A DNA stretch of 64,000 nucleotides from Lasiosphaeria ovina (taxonomy: Eukaryota; Ascomycota; Sordariomycetes; Sordariales; Lasiosphaeriaceae): assembly GCA_033439765.1 (NCBI GenBank), contig JAULSN010000009.1, positions 930,001-994,000 of the forward strand, written 5' to 3'. Made by a program: the position numbers and the translations under genes. Of the stretch, positions 10,530 through 19,796 are shown piece after piece. Each line of letters begins with the position of its first letter. Position 1 is the first letter of the stretch. The notes under the pieces were generated by a model. That model was given only the letters and a program-made list of their open reading frames with translations. It searched no databases and was not told the DNA's origin.

Positions 10530-10587
10530 CGTGGGACTCGTCGGGCTCGTCGGGCTCGTCGGGCTCGTCGGGCTCGTCGGACTGGCA
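10530..10587. repeat. 9-bp tandem repeat (CTCGTCGGG)
   Basis: CTCGTCGGG is repeated about five times and then decays (CTCGTCGGACTGG...). It encodes a (GLV)n run in frame with the VPS15 fragment that follows and probably arose at its 5' breakpoint. Confidence 0.75.
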
Positions 10588-10593
10588 GGACTG

Positions 10594-10795
10594 GTTGGAC
10601 TCGCAGAGCTCGCAGACGTGCCTAATACACTCCCATACCAACGAGCGATCGAGACGGAGACCAACGGGTACCTCGTCCGGCAGTTCTTTCACAACTCCCT
10701 CTACGACCGGCTGAGTACGAGACCGTTCCTTGAGGACGTCGAAAAGAAATGGCTGGCCTTTCAGCTTCTCTACGCCTTACGCGATGCTGACGTGG
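10594..10795 (+). pseudogene. vps15: VPS15 kinase-domain fragment
   Basis: The frame reads [40 protein letters not shown] and [20 protein letters not shown]. It matches the N-terminal pseudokinase region of VPS15/PIK3R4 (ADVPN..PYQ...T..A.YLIRQY..NSLYDRISTRPFLE..EKKWIAFQLL). VPS15 is the regulatory subunit of the class III PI3-kinase VPS34 in vesicle trafficking and autophagy. The myristoylated start, the glycine loop and everything after LLYALRD are missing. A GC-rich minisatellite lies upstream and the eS26 exon follows within about 15 bp. Confidence 0.85.
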
Positions 10796-10808
10796 GGTTA
10801 CTTTCCAG

Positions 10809-10911
10809 GTGATATCTCGGACGCTTCGGTGTTCGCTGAGTACATAGTTCCCAAGATGTACCTTGAGCTGCAGTACTACGTCTCTTGCGCCATTCACGGC
10901 AAGATTGTCCG
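10809..10911 (+). pseudogene. rps26: Single internal exon of ribosomal protein eS26 (RPS26)
   Basis: GTGATATCTCG... encodes (R)[20 protein letters not shown] then [14 protein letters not shown], the unmistakable C-terminal half of the 40S protein eS26. The piece is bounded by a full acceptor (GCTGAC...TTTCCAG, 10787-10808) and a consensus donor (GTACGT from 10912), so it is a genomic copy of one exon with both splice sites, not a retrocopy. The first Cys of the conserved CVSC zinc motif is Tyr (TAC), which would abolish zinc binding; TGC to TAC fits a RIP-type G-to-A change. The other exons are absent: upstream is VPS15, and downstream is unrelated sequence. Confidence 0.9.
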
Positions 10912-11374
10912 GTACGTTTGTCCTCCTAGCGAGGACAACCGCGTCTGCACTGCGATTTCTCGCAGGGCCGGACTTTATCTTAACCACCGGCTAGCGCCGG
11001 CAGCCACCTCCGTCAAGTCTCTGAACCTTTACCCGTGGCGCTGGGCCATCCAAGTACGTACGCGAGCGCCAGCAGCACCAAGGGTGGCCCCGCGGACACC
11101 TTCACGGCCCCGCGCCAAGTCTCAATCGCAATATAAGAGTGAAGAATGGTTTCGATTAACGCTATAGCAGCCGTCTGCTTCCATTCACCATTCATTGCCT
11201 TACGAGAATTGTCTGGCCACCATAATATGACTGTCGTTTTTTATTCTTTCTTTCTTTTCATCAGCCCCGTATTAATTACTCCGTCTCACAACGCCTTACA
11301 CTTGGCAGTCGGGCGTCGCTGGACAGCCAAGGAGGGGGGACAAACAAAGGGAAAAGGACAGTGTCCAGTACGGA

Positions 11375-12512
11375 GTGGTCACGTCGGCCTCCCAAAAGGC
11401 TGCCATTATCAAGGAGTTCAAGGACCTGGGCTTTCGCCAGAGCTACATCGAGGAGGCTGTCGTAGAGTGCAAGGACCGCGAGGAAACGCTCGAGTGGCTC
11501 TTCGTTCACATCCCCGAGGACGATCTGTGCGGCAAGGTTCTCGACGCAAACGGCGGCGGCGAGGGCAAGGCCGCAGAGGCGTTGCAGAAGCTCCTCTTGG
11601 CCAGCGGCGCCGACGGCGGTGAGGCCATCCCAGGCGAAGCCGGAACAGACGCCGAAGAGCTGAGTTCGTGGAGGTCGCCAGAGGAGTGCTGGGAAGAAGA
11701 AATGACGACCCTCGAGGCGTGCCTTGGGGGCAAATACACGAGGTTGGCAGACGACCTGTGCCAGATACGGCTCGATTCAGTTACCAACGGGCCAAACACG
11801 AATGTCGAGACGGACGTCTAGTTCCGGAGATCGCCGCAGTATCCCGCCCAGGTAATCTTGTCCATCGTGGCACCGCTCCCTACCTACATCAAACTCAGCA
11901 TAATCAAGAGGACCCTTGCCTATGCTCGTGCCTCGTTACGCGGAGAGGAGTCCAAGGTCTACTTTATCTCCAGCTAGCTGCAGGAAAACTTCAATGAGAT
12001 CATAGAGCGGCCCGGGGCTCTCCGCGACGTGGCCACTGTGGCGTCGGCAGCCTCGGAGGAGCCAAAGGCGGTTCCGAGGCCGTCGCGAAAACGGGCGCGG
12101 AATCCAAGGCCAATTGACTGGACACCAGATTCTCGGAGCAAAAGCGAGTGGCTTGTACGCTCGGGAACTCCGAGCTTCATGAAGATGCTGGCGCAGCGCC
12201 AGAAGCTGCCGGCCTGGGATGTGAGCGACGACATCATAGATACGGTCTATAAGAACTAAGTCACCATTATTTCGGGAGAAACAGGGTCAGGGAAGTCGAC
12301 CTAGTCCGTTCAGTTCATCCTCAACGATTTGTACAGCAGAGGCCTCGGGCACGGAGCCAGAATCGTCGTGACCCAGCCCCGACGTATCTCGGCCTTGGGT
12401 CTCGCAGACCGAGTGAGCGAGGAGCGGTGCACTACGGTAGGACAAGAAGTTGGCTACACGATCCGCGGCGAGAACAAGACGGGCCCGGATACAATCTCTA
12501 CGGCCTCGATTA
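11375..12512 (+). pseudogene. DEAH-box RNA helicase (DHX57/YLR419W-like), RIP-type nonsense mutations
   Basis: One continuous frame runs from a UBA-like domain (IKEFKDLGFRQSYIEEAVVE) through an RWD-like part (YTRLADDLCQIRLDS) and a spacer (PRPIDWTPDSRSKSEWLVRS) to the helicase core. Motif I, GETGSGKST, lies at 12275-12301, then RIVVTQPRRISALGLADRV and VGQEVGYTIRGENKTG. Four in-frame stops interrupt it: TAG 11819, TAG 11975, TAA 12257 and TAG 12302. At the last two the family expects Gln (VYKNQVTII, GKSTQSVQF), so each is CAG/CAA to TAG/TAA, a CpA-to-TpA change as made by RIP; the first two could have the same origin. Similarity stops just after GENKTGPDT; the DEAH motif and the C-terminal two thirds are absent. 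The family remodels RNA using ATP in the cytoplasm or nucleus. Confidence 0.9.
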
Positions 12513-12528
12513 ATATCCTGCGTCTCCG

Positions 12529-12879
12529 ATGCTCAACTGCCAGGTTGAAGCCGCCAACGGCCCCTGGAAGCGCGGCTCCATGGTCCCGCCGGCGACGACG
12601 GACGATACGCTGCTGCTAAATCCCATTACACGCAACAACGCCGTCGTCGAGGCCCACAATATGATGGCGGAAAAGTGGAAGCAGGAAACCGGTTTCTCCT
12701 GGAGGGATACCGCCGTCCAGCCGAGATCTGTGCAGCTGACGAAGGCAAGCGAAAACAACGACGTTGAGATGACTGGCAGTGTCACCAATCACCCCCCTGG
12801 ACAGGCACCACGAGTGGTCAGCACTTACTTCAGACTCCTCCAAAACAACGCATACGAAGGAAGGACATGCACTCACTAA
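12529..12879 (+). CDS. Unidentified coding fragment
   Basis: Directly after the helicase fragment a new frame reads MLNCQVEAANGPWKRGSMVP and TLLLNPITRNNAVVEAHNMM, then AEKWKQETGFSWRDTAVQ. Amino-acid usage looks genuine, but the family is not recognised. It is probably another piece of the mosaic. The Thr/Pro-rich end overlaps the SDR fragment on the other strand only beyond about 12860. Confidence 0.3.
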   Translation: MLNCQVEAANGPWKRGSMVPPATTDDTLLLNPITRNNAVVEAHNMMAEKWKQETGFSWRDTAVQPRSVQLTKASENNDVEMTGSVTNHPPGQAPRVVSTYFRLLQNNAYEGRTCTH

Positions 12880-12884
12880 GCCCA

Positions 12885-13192
12885 GTATCCTCTGCCTCTT
12901 CTGGAACTGCTCCGAATTCTCCTCCCCCATCCACAGAGGCTGCGTGCGCTCGACGCCAGCCTCAGTATTGAACCCCTTGCCGCCCGAGACGAAGACAGCA
13001 TTGCCACTCATTTCACCGTCAGCAGCACACTGCACCATGAACCGCGCGACGTCGGCGGGGGAGTTGAGCGGCATCTTCTCGGCGGTCCACCGGTCGCGCA
13101 GGGCGCCGGGCAGCAGCTGCGTGGCTGTCGCCCACGGGCAGATGGCGTTGACGCGCAGCCCGGCGAACTGATGCGGCGCCACACGCAAAACA
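12885..13192 (-). pseudogene. Short-chain dehydrogenase/reductase C-terminal fragment (SDR)
   Basis: The minus strand encodes QFAGLRVNAICPWATATQLL, PGALRDRWTAEKMPLNSPAD and then VARFMVQCAADGEMSGNAVF with VSGGKGFNTEAGVE. This is the post-catalytic part of classical SDRs (LRVNAICPG...; G.A..VSGG). The N-terminal TGxxxGxG and the YxxxK active site are not present. Immediately upstream (13193-13345) a different minus frame (ADLSPETPGLGRKKGFVPLV, NNTEATISVLEAFF) is joined to it; that part is unidentified. Confidence 0.85.
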
Positions 13193-13705
13193 CGTCTTGA
13201 TTGAGGGTATCACGAAGAATGCTTCCAGGACGGAGATTGTCGCCTCCGTGTTGTTGACGAGTGGCACAAATCCCTTCTTGCGTCCGAGGCCCGGAGTCTC
13301 CGGAGACAGGTCGGCGTTGAGCCATGGCTTCCACGTCCCATGTCATCAGAGCCGACTGCTATCTCGACTCTGACTCCAATGCAAAGAAGAAGCATGAACA
13401 GCGCCGACTTCCATGCGTCAAACCTAAGCACAGAGCACGTGAGACGTGATCCACAAATGGCATTACCGGCAATCAGGGAACTGGGCAGAAATCGACAACC
13501 CAGGTCTCAGCAGTGGTCGTCGTGGCTTCGGATCGCCCATTCAAGCCATCCCAGAACATGGTGATGGCCATACCCTGCCAACAAGGCTCTCCATGCCTAC
13601 ACATGTTCCCATTCGTCCCGGTATCGGAAGCAGTCACACCGACAGCCCCAATCAGTTTTCGACACGCCAGACATCATCCCCAACCCCCAGCCCACTTCCT
13701 AGGCG

Positions 13706-14119
13706 TCAGACAGTTGATGAGCACTTCACCAGGCGCCCGGTACCGTCGACGGCAAACACGTACGGGTTCTGCGCTGCCGCCCCCGACGAGCTGGTCGGTG
13801 GCTGCCAGAACAGCCCGCCCGCGGCGCCGCCCGGTAGGTTGGCCCACATGTACAGGCTGGCGCTGTTAAAGTCGGTGGCCAGGGCCTTGAATGCCGACAC
13901 GGCCTGCGTTTGCTAGACGAGCGGCGCCACGGATGTGACGGTCTGCGTTGTGGACGTCGTTGTGGTCTCGGATAGGACGGCTGTGTGGGTGGTCAGCGTG
14001 GTTGCCGTGAGCGAGTCCACATCTGTTGTCGTGGTCGATGTCGTGGCTGTGACTGCGAGGGTCGCAGTCTCGGGACTGGTGGTGGTTGACAACACAGAGG
14101 CAATCACGGTCTGTGACAT
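13706..14119 (-). pseudogene. Ser/Thr-rich secreted-type protein fragment
   Basis: The minus frame begins with a Thr/Ser-rich stretch (SVLSTTTSPETATLAVTATT and similar repeats to VTSVAPLV), an in-frame TAG at about 13913-13915 (GTC TAG CAA), then QTQAVSAFKALATDFNSASL, YMWANLPGGAAGGLFWQPPT and NPYVFAVDGTGRLV. The T/S-rich region would be O-mannosylated in a cell-wall or secreted protein. No signal peptide or GPI site remains. The family is uncertain. Confidence 0.55.
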
Positions 14120-14198
14120 GGAGTGTTAGTGCTGGCCAGGATCTAGGTGTCCATCTAAAGCCACAAAGTTGTGTTCTGTAACACTTCGTGAACTTGTG

Positions 14199-14400
14199 CC
14201 CCGCGGGTTCTCCATCGACGCGTACACGGAGGCGGTCCACAAAAACGCTTACTATCCGCCGGCAGCCACATCGCCCACTCCGCTACTCTAGATCCCCGAG
14301 GACGCCGCCGGCGTCTCCAAGCAGGAGATAGCCCACACGAGCAAAGTCATTCCCGTCACGGATGAGGGCTACGAGCTGGACGAAAAGGGCCATCTCGTCT
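14199..14400 (+). pseudogene. OSCA/CSC1-like channel C-terminal tail (PHM7_cyt-like)
   Basis: The frame reads SIDAYTEAVHKNAYYPPAAT and, after an in-frame TAG at 14289, IPEDAAGVSKQEIAHTSKVI then PVTDEGYELDEKGHLVWDRE. This arrangement (YxxPA...P.LWIPxDxxGxSxxEI...DEGxxLDEKG.xxW) is that of the C-terminal tail of fungal CSC1/OSCA1-like (DUF221) membrane channels. The stop replaces an expected Trp (TGG to TAG), a RIP-compatible G-to-A change. The transmembrane part is absent. The frame runs without a break into the PMT fragment. Confidence 0.65.
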
Positions 14401-14790
14401 GGGACAGAGAGGCTACTAGACCTCTCTTGACGCTGGTTCAGCTCTGGGTTATGCTGGGCGATTATAAGCACGTCACCATCCGCGCCTTTTCCAAGCATTT
14501 CATGGCCCGCGTCTTCTGCCTGATTGTCATCCCCCTCACCTTCTACATGGCCATGTTCGGAATCCATTTCCTCTGCCTGTCCAACCCCAGTGATGGCGAT
14601 GGATTCATGAGCTCTGAGTTCCAGTCGACCTTGAAGTAGGGTGTCCCGGCCGATGTCTTGATAGGTAGCCGCGTCACCATCCGTCACGTTGACACACAGG
14701 GCGGTTATCTTCATTCGCATCCCCTCATATATCCCACGGGATCCAAGCAATAGCAGATTACCTTGTATCCCCACAAGGACGAAGGCCGAG
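14401..14790 (+). pseudogene. Protein O-mannosyltransferase fragment (PMT, probably PMT4 type)
   Basis: In the same frame as the preceding channel tail: LVQLWVMLGDYKHVTIRAFS, KHFMARVFCLIVIPLTFYMA, DGDGFMSSEFQSTLK, then VPADVLIGSRVTIRHVDTQG, GYLHSHPLIYPTGSKQ and QITLYPHKDE. These are a luminal loop and the first MIR repeat of ER protein O-mannosyltransferases. TAG at 14637 and TAG at 14751 interrupt it. The second replaces a Gln of the invariant GSKQQQITLYPH, so CAG to TAG. Similarity ends after HKDE. PMTs transfer mannose from dolichol phosphate to Ser/Thr in the ER. Confidence 0.9.
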
Positions 14791-15419
14791 TGCAACCGTG
14801 TCAAGCTCTTCAGTACTTGGGACTTTGATTGCAACACCTTCCTAGACAGCGTGAGTAGCATCCCCCTTGAAATGATCCCCGAGAGAAAACTCCCCGAGAG
14901 AGTTTAGCGAGATTTGGCCTCATGTGATCGCATACTTCGGATGCTGGGCTAGAATTACAATCGATGCATACGTTATGCAGAATTAACAGGCTTGAACGCA
15001 TATTCAGCTGGCTCTCGTGCCGGCCGATTGAGAGTTTGGCACCACGGCACGGCGTGAGTCTTCTCGGTGTATGTGCCTTTCGTGCTGGACTTGTGTGCTT
15101 CGTGCTTCCGCCGGGTATTGGGCTTTCTTTTCGTGACCAACTTTGATCTATATATATCGCATTCAAGACAAGCTCAGAATACACAGTCACTGGTCTTGGT
15201 TGTTATGGCAACGGCGTCTCTCTTGGGGGGGTCCACACCAGGGACAAGTTCAGGCAGTCTCATCTCTTCTCTGCTCTTCCACTGGCTTCGCTGACGTTAA
15301 CAAGCTCTATCGGCAGCCGGGGCGTTGCTGATAATAAGGCAGCGGTTCCAGGAGGTAGCTGCCCCAAGGCAGAGCAGGGCCGGTGAATAAACAGACCTAC
15401 CTTGTTGTTATTACACAAA

Positions 15420-16060
15420 CGCGGCCGCCTTATAAACCCTAGACGCGTCTTCGAACAAACTCGGGCACCACGCCCCGTCCTCACCAACTCCGATTTCAAC
15501 GTCCAGAGGGGCCTTGCCGCCGCGGCCTTGTACTGGGCGATGTAGAAGGGAAGGAACTTCTGCCAGCCCGTGAATGCGGATTGTTGGCAGCGTAGTTGAC
15601 GGGGGGGGGGGGGGGGGGGCGTTGGAGAGCTTGAACAGGTCCAGCTCCGTGGCGCGCACGTTGTTGATGTAGTGCGTGCGACTCGCCCCAGTCGTTCCAC
15701 GTCAGGATCTCGACAAAGTCCGGGTTAAACCTCCATTACCTGCGCCCAGCGCGTGTCTGTCCCACAGGTTGTCGCCCTTACCACAGCCAGTTCTTATTAA
15801 AGCCCGGCAGGTTTCGTGAAGAACCCACGGCGACACGGGCATCATGTACTTTTCTTGCTACCCGTCAGCGCCCCCCTGGAAGTTGTTGTCGGGCTACGTC
15901 GTGATGTTGGTGTCGCCGTTGGGCCATGCCGTTGAAGCTAAAGAGCCCGCCGCCGCTACGGCGGCCTTATTAGCGTCGAGCGACAACCAGTCTGGCACGA
16001 AGAAGCAGTTGGTGGGCTTCTTTGATGTCAGGCCAGTCGGGGGCGTTGGCGGGGCCTTCC
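15420..16060 (-). pseudogene. GH71 alpha-1,3-glucanase (mutanase) fragment
   Basis: The minus strand carries FFVPDWLSLDANKAAVAAAG (about 16005-15945), AWPNGDTNIT, KYMMPVSPWV (about 15850-15822), GKGDNLWDR, then NPDFVEILTWNDWGESH (15724-15676) and GWQKFLPFYIAQYKA. The order and motifs (FxPDW, YMMPVSPW, FVEIxTWNDxGESHY) are diagnostic of GH71. At least two in-frame stops and several frameshifts are present, one next to a G19 run at 15601-15619. GH71 enzymes hydrolyse alpha-1,3-glucan of the fungal cell wall. The N-terminal signal and catalytic start are missing. Confidence 0.85.
15601..15619. repeat. Poly-G run (19 G)
   Basis: Nineteen consecutive G interrupt the GH71 fragment and help break its frame. 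A C12 run occurs at 16104-16115. Confidence 0.8.
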
Positions 16061-16115
16061 CGACTCACTGGTCCTCCTTCTTCCTCCCCTCCACCGCGCC
16101 TCGCCCCCCCCCCCC

Positions 16116-17239
16116 GCAAATCCAAGATTATTTGGTGACAACCATGACACCTAATATCGTCCCCTTTCCCCGTTCCCTTCCCAGAGCGATTATCGCGGAT
16201 CAGATTTTATATAGGGGCCATAAGTTTAAGCTTAATACGAATAGAAAACTAAGAAAGAGGAGGGACTGATAACCCTAATGACGAAGGTAAATAACGGGAA
16301 CGGAACGATAGAAATGTTATTTGGCCCGCGGACCGGGCAACGGTGGACGGGTTTCATGACGGGGGGATCCAAGAAAACCAAACACGGTGCGTTCCAGCTC
16401 CGTGTCTGTCTACCAGGCCCAACAACCTCTGACGTACCTCTAGCTTCACGGGGGGCGCGGGGCCCACTTTGTGCGCGAAGACCCCGGCGTGTTTGACGCC
16501 CCCTTTCTTTTTCCATCACGGCCAGAGAGGCGGGCGTCCATGAACCCGCAGCAACGCTGGGCACTTCGAAGCCGCCTACCCCGCCATGGCCCTCAAAATC
16601 ATCTATTGTGCTTCCACCTTGTTGACTCCGGTGGTGCATCGCAGGCCAGGCCAGGGCACCAACCATACACCCACCTCTCAAGTTTTATTGTGAGAGAGGG
16701 GGAGAAAGAGAGAGAAATAAAACGGTTGCATCACGATAAGCACGCGCCCGCCTTTTCAGGCTTTGAGCCCATCAACCCACGCTCCTTCCACAGCAAGCCA
16801 CCAGTTTCTTTTTGCTTCTTTTTTGTGAGTCAGAAGAACACATGAATCACATTGCATGCTCAGTCAGACCGATAATGCACCCTCGTCTCGGGGTGGCAGC
16901 TCGCCAGCGCCGAGGTGCGCCACCACGTTCGCTTGCGTCTTGGAGCTGCTGACGCAACGCAGCGCCCGCTGTCATGGGCGGTCCTGTTTGCGCACCGTTT
17001 GCCTGGCCTTTCTGCGTCGCTGGCTGCCTCGCAGGCGCCCACGCAGGAACCGCTCATGAGGAGGAGCGTGGTCGAGGGGCTGCGGCCGCCCGGTCGGTCT
17101 CCTCGGGCCGGTGCAAAAAGGCCTTGCAAATCATGGAGGCAGTGTAACGTCCCTAAGGAAATAGGCGCTATTAAAGAGGGGAACTCAAGATAGACTACGA
17201 AGGAAAGGAATAAGGCACCCATACTAAAAGGTAAAAAGA
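16116..17239. other. No recognised gene
   Basis: Frames on both strands are short or compositionally biased. A minus-strand stretch near 16990-16880 (AALRQQLQDASERGGAPRRW) looks protein-like but is unidentified. Confidence 0.4.
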
Positions 17240-17432
17240 GTAAAAAAGAGTAAAAAAGGCAAAAAAGCTCGGCCCCGGGGGGGGAATCGAACCCGGGCGT
17301 CCCCGGTATTCTCATCCCCCCCGTAGGCCTACGAAAAACCCTGGCGTGGATGGGGGCCGGCAGGGATTTTTCATAGCTAGCAAGACATAGCAGAAGCGTC
17401 TGCTACTACCGCTTGACCACCCGCGATTCCTT
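17240..17432 (-). ncRNA. Pol III-type transcription unit (tRNA-like or SINE-like RNA)
   Basis: On the minus strand an A box (TGGTCAAGCGG, 17419-17409) and a perfect B box (GGTTCGATTCC, 17293-17283) are followed by three T6 runs (17266-17261, 17258-17253, 17248-17243) that would terminate RNA polymerase III. A stem AGCAG/CTGCT just after the A box resembles an anticodon arm but with a six-base loop, and acceptor pairing is poor. Between the boxes lies a strong hairpin (GAAAAATCCCTG with CAGGGTTTTTC). The A-B spacing (about 115 bp) is larger than in ordinary tRNA genes. So this is a tRNA gene with a long intron, a tRNA pseudogene, or a tRNA-derived SINE/novel Pol III RNA. Confidence 0.55.
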
Positions 17433-18319
17433 ACCCCGGGTGGGGGGCTAACTTGTAAGTGTGTCTGCGAAACGGGAGTTATAAACCCCTCTTGACTTTA
17501 CTTCTTTCTCACTTTCCCCTCATATTCAGCTTTTGCATATCGTATAATTTTTCAAGTGAATTCCGCGCAGCCGCACTGCCAGCCAGCTGCTCCATCCGAC
17601 ATCCAAGTTGATGAAGAGCCGACCAATTGGCTTGCAGCGGTCCATATAACGACTATTAAAATGCATCTTGTTTAGATCTGAAGGGTGAATAGCACAGTCT
17701 GAAGAGAGCTAGGTAGACATTCTAACAACCTCACCAAAGATACCAACGACACCAATTATACGACATTGTCATGAAGAAAATAGGGCGACTAGCAGAAATC
17801 CAACACCAACCTCAGCCTCTGACTCGCGCAGCAGGGACCTGCTAGATTCTACCACCACCTGGGATCTTGCGGCATGATTTTCGAGGGCTGGGGGCCATCT
17901 CGTGCTACTACTAGTGTAGCTAGGCAGGTAGTGTCGTCCTAATATGCGGCAAACGTAGGTAGGCTGCTGCTGCTTACTCGTGCCGCCGTACCTTGGGGGT
18001 TTCCGCCTAGTAGTTGAGCAATCTTTACTGTGAGGGTGCAAGAAGGAGTGAGTACCCGAGGCGTCGGCAAAGCACACCCCCACGTCAAGATTGGCTGGCT
18101 GATGAGTCCAGGGGCCGCCGTGAAAGGGGGCGCAGCGTTTGAGAACCGGGGGGGGGGCCAAACGGAGGCACAAAAACCCCTAGTGGGCTGACCAGAATCC
18201 ATATTCACCATTCACCGCATGAATAGGGGCCATCATCACTGTATTATACGGCCTCAATGCCCCGGAAGGCACAGCCCCGGGCTCGCCGTCGCCACTCAGC
18301 GAATAAGGCGCCCTGTCAC
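17433..18319. other. No recognised gene
   Basis: No ORF with a family signature and no clear repeat. The 3' part borders the dispersed repeat at 18320. Confidence 0.4.
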
Positions 18320-18808
18320 CTGGCCCTGAATCTGGCCCGATTTTCCACCTTGACTGGCCTGCTCGCAGCGGTCCGCCCGGGTTGCTGGCACCTGACAGTT
18401 GACCGTACAGTCGACCTGTCAGCCGACCTGTCACCCCGGCTCGGACTGTCAAGACTGCCGCAGGCCCTCGCAGGCACTCAAGGCACAGGCCGCCTAGATG
18501 CCTTGTTTACTTTGTGATGTCCCCCGAGCAGAAAGACTGACGGCATGACCCACTCGGGGTGCCCTGCTAACAGGGCCGGCGGCAGTTGGCCTGTAAGCCG
18601 CGCAAGCGCTTGGCAGCTGCAGGAGGTCTACAACAATACAGCCCTGAGCAGACAGACTGACGGCATGAGCCACTCAGGAAGCCACATAAGGATCACCACC
18701 AGTAGGAAAGGAATTGAAGCATACGATGGCCTCACGGGGGCCCAGAAAGGTAGGCATGGAACACAATGGACCGACCCTCAACACCAGGAAAGCATCACCA
18801 CTCCACAT
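18320..18808 (+). repeat. Dispersed repeat, copy A (inverted partner at 58240-58835)
   Basis: The segment aligns, inverted, with 58240-58835. Shared blocks include CCACCTTGACTGGCCTGCTC, CGCAGCGGTCCGCCCGGG, CTGCAGGAGGTCTACAACAA, and GACTGACGGCATGA twice. It is rich in CTGTCA/TGACAG. One frame (RPVSRPVTPARTVKTAAG) matches DRPVSRPVSPARTTKS in the gene at 38979-40993, so the three loci share an ancestral sequence. Confidence 0.75.
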
Positions 18809-19324
18809 TTGGGCCGAATTTTGGGCTTCAGATCTGGCCTGACGGGTAGACCTGAGGGGGGGTGTGTTGAATACTAGCACCACTTTGGAATGGCGCGTCT
18901 ACGGGTGTTGATCTACGCCAACAACGGCCTAGTGCTCACATGCTAGAAAGCAGGCCGTAACTGGGAAAACTACGCTTGAACCATCACAAGGAAACCCATA
19001 TACGCCGTACAGAGAAAGCATAAACTCTTTAGCAAGGTTTACCTATTCGCAATAGGCCCGGGCGCGCCCAGCGGGCTCTCTATCAACTCCTCCGATTCCC
19101 AACCCCCCTCCTCGCCCGCAACCCAAGACGCGTCCCGTCCCCGTCCCCGTCCCATACCGTGACCCAGCCCCCGGCCACGGCCTTATATCCCCTCAATTTT
19201 GAGGGGATACATCCGCAGCAGCCGTCTAATACGAGTTAGCACCGCCAATCCAGAAGAATAATTAATAGAAGAATAAATAATACACTATCTATTTGTATAG
19301 AATTGGTAGTATATTAGGGGGAGA
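18809..19324. other. No gene; possible LTR start
   Basis: A purine-rich tract (GACCTGAGGGGGGG) is followed by TGTTGAATACTAGC at about 18861, which would suit a polypurine tract and LTR start, but I find no matching second LTR. The 19180-19204 region has CCCCTCAATTTTGAGGGG, a perfect palindrome. Confidence 0.3.
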
Positions 19325-19762
19325 TTAGGAATTTCGCCTCCCTCCCCCTCCCGGATGTCTAGGGGTCGCTAGAGAACAGCGGCGCTGTCGGCGCGAAGCA
19401 AGCGTGCATCCATGGCAGCAATCTCGAGAATTATTTTGGCGGTTTGGGAGAGTATCGAAGCCCTGGTTCGCTAGAGAACAGCGGCGCCGTCGGCGCGAAA
19501 CAAGCGTGCATTCACGGCAGAAATCTCGAAAATTGTTTTGGCGGCGTTCGAGAGCATCGAACCGGCGGTCGAGAGCATCGAAGCGCTGGTCCATTTGATC
19601 GACGCGCTGGTTCATTTGCTGTCCCAAGGCGTGGATCTGCTGGCTTATTTGCTCGAAGCGCTGGTCCATCTGCTGATTCATTTGCTGTCCCAGAGCCTCG
19701 ATGGCAGTGGAGGTGTTCTGCTGGTTCATTTGCTCGAAGCGCTGGTCCATCTTCTCGTTCAC
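19325..19762 (-). CDS. Coiled-coil protein ORF
   Basis: The minus frame contains heptad-like repeats (MDQRFEQMNQQ, QQMNQQMDQRFEQISQQ, QQMNQRVDQMDQRFDALDRR, FDALERRQNNF) that would form a long parallel coiled coil, then an Arg/Ser-rich tail. No ATG is at the 5' limit; the first internal ATG is at about 19753 (MDQRFEQ). The tail seems to repeat itself (SRRRRRCSLA / SRRQRRCSLA), reflecting two imperfect DNA repeats at 19360-19440 and 19465-19540. Similar coiled-coil proteins occur in fungal genomes without known function. Confidence 0.45.
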   Translation of the reverse strand: MNEKMDQRFEQMNQQNTSTAIEALGQQMNQQMDQRFEQISQQIHALGQQMNQRVDQMDQRFDALDRRFDALERRQNNFRDFCRECTLVSRRRRRCSLANQGFDTLPNRQNNSRDCCHGCTLASRRQRRCSLATPRHPGGGGRRNS

Positions 19763-19796
19763 CTTGCTGGTTCATATACTTGTGTGGATGATCTGT

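Noticed and set aside
13913..14129. Plus-strand Val/Thr-rich frame
   Set aside because: Antisense of the Ser/Thr-rich secreted-type fragment; its composition is a by-product.
14283..14861. 192-codon minus-strand frame
   Set aside because: It is the antisense shadow of the OSCA/PMT fragments, whose plus-strand motifs are unmistakable.
15844..16269. Plus-strand 141-codon frame
   Set aside because: It lies opposite the GH71 motifs on the minus strand; no independent support.
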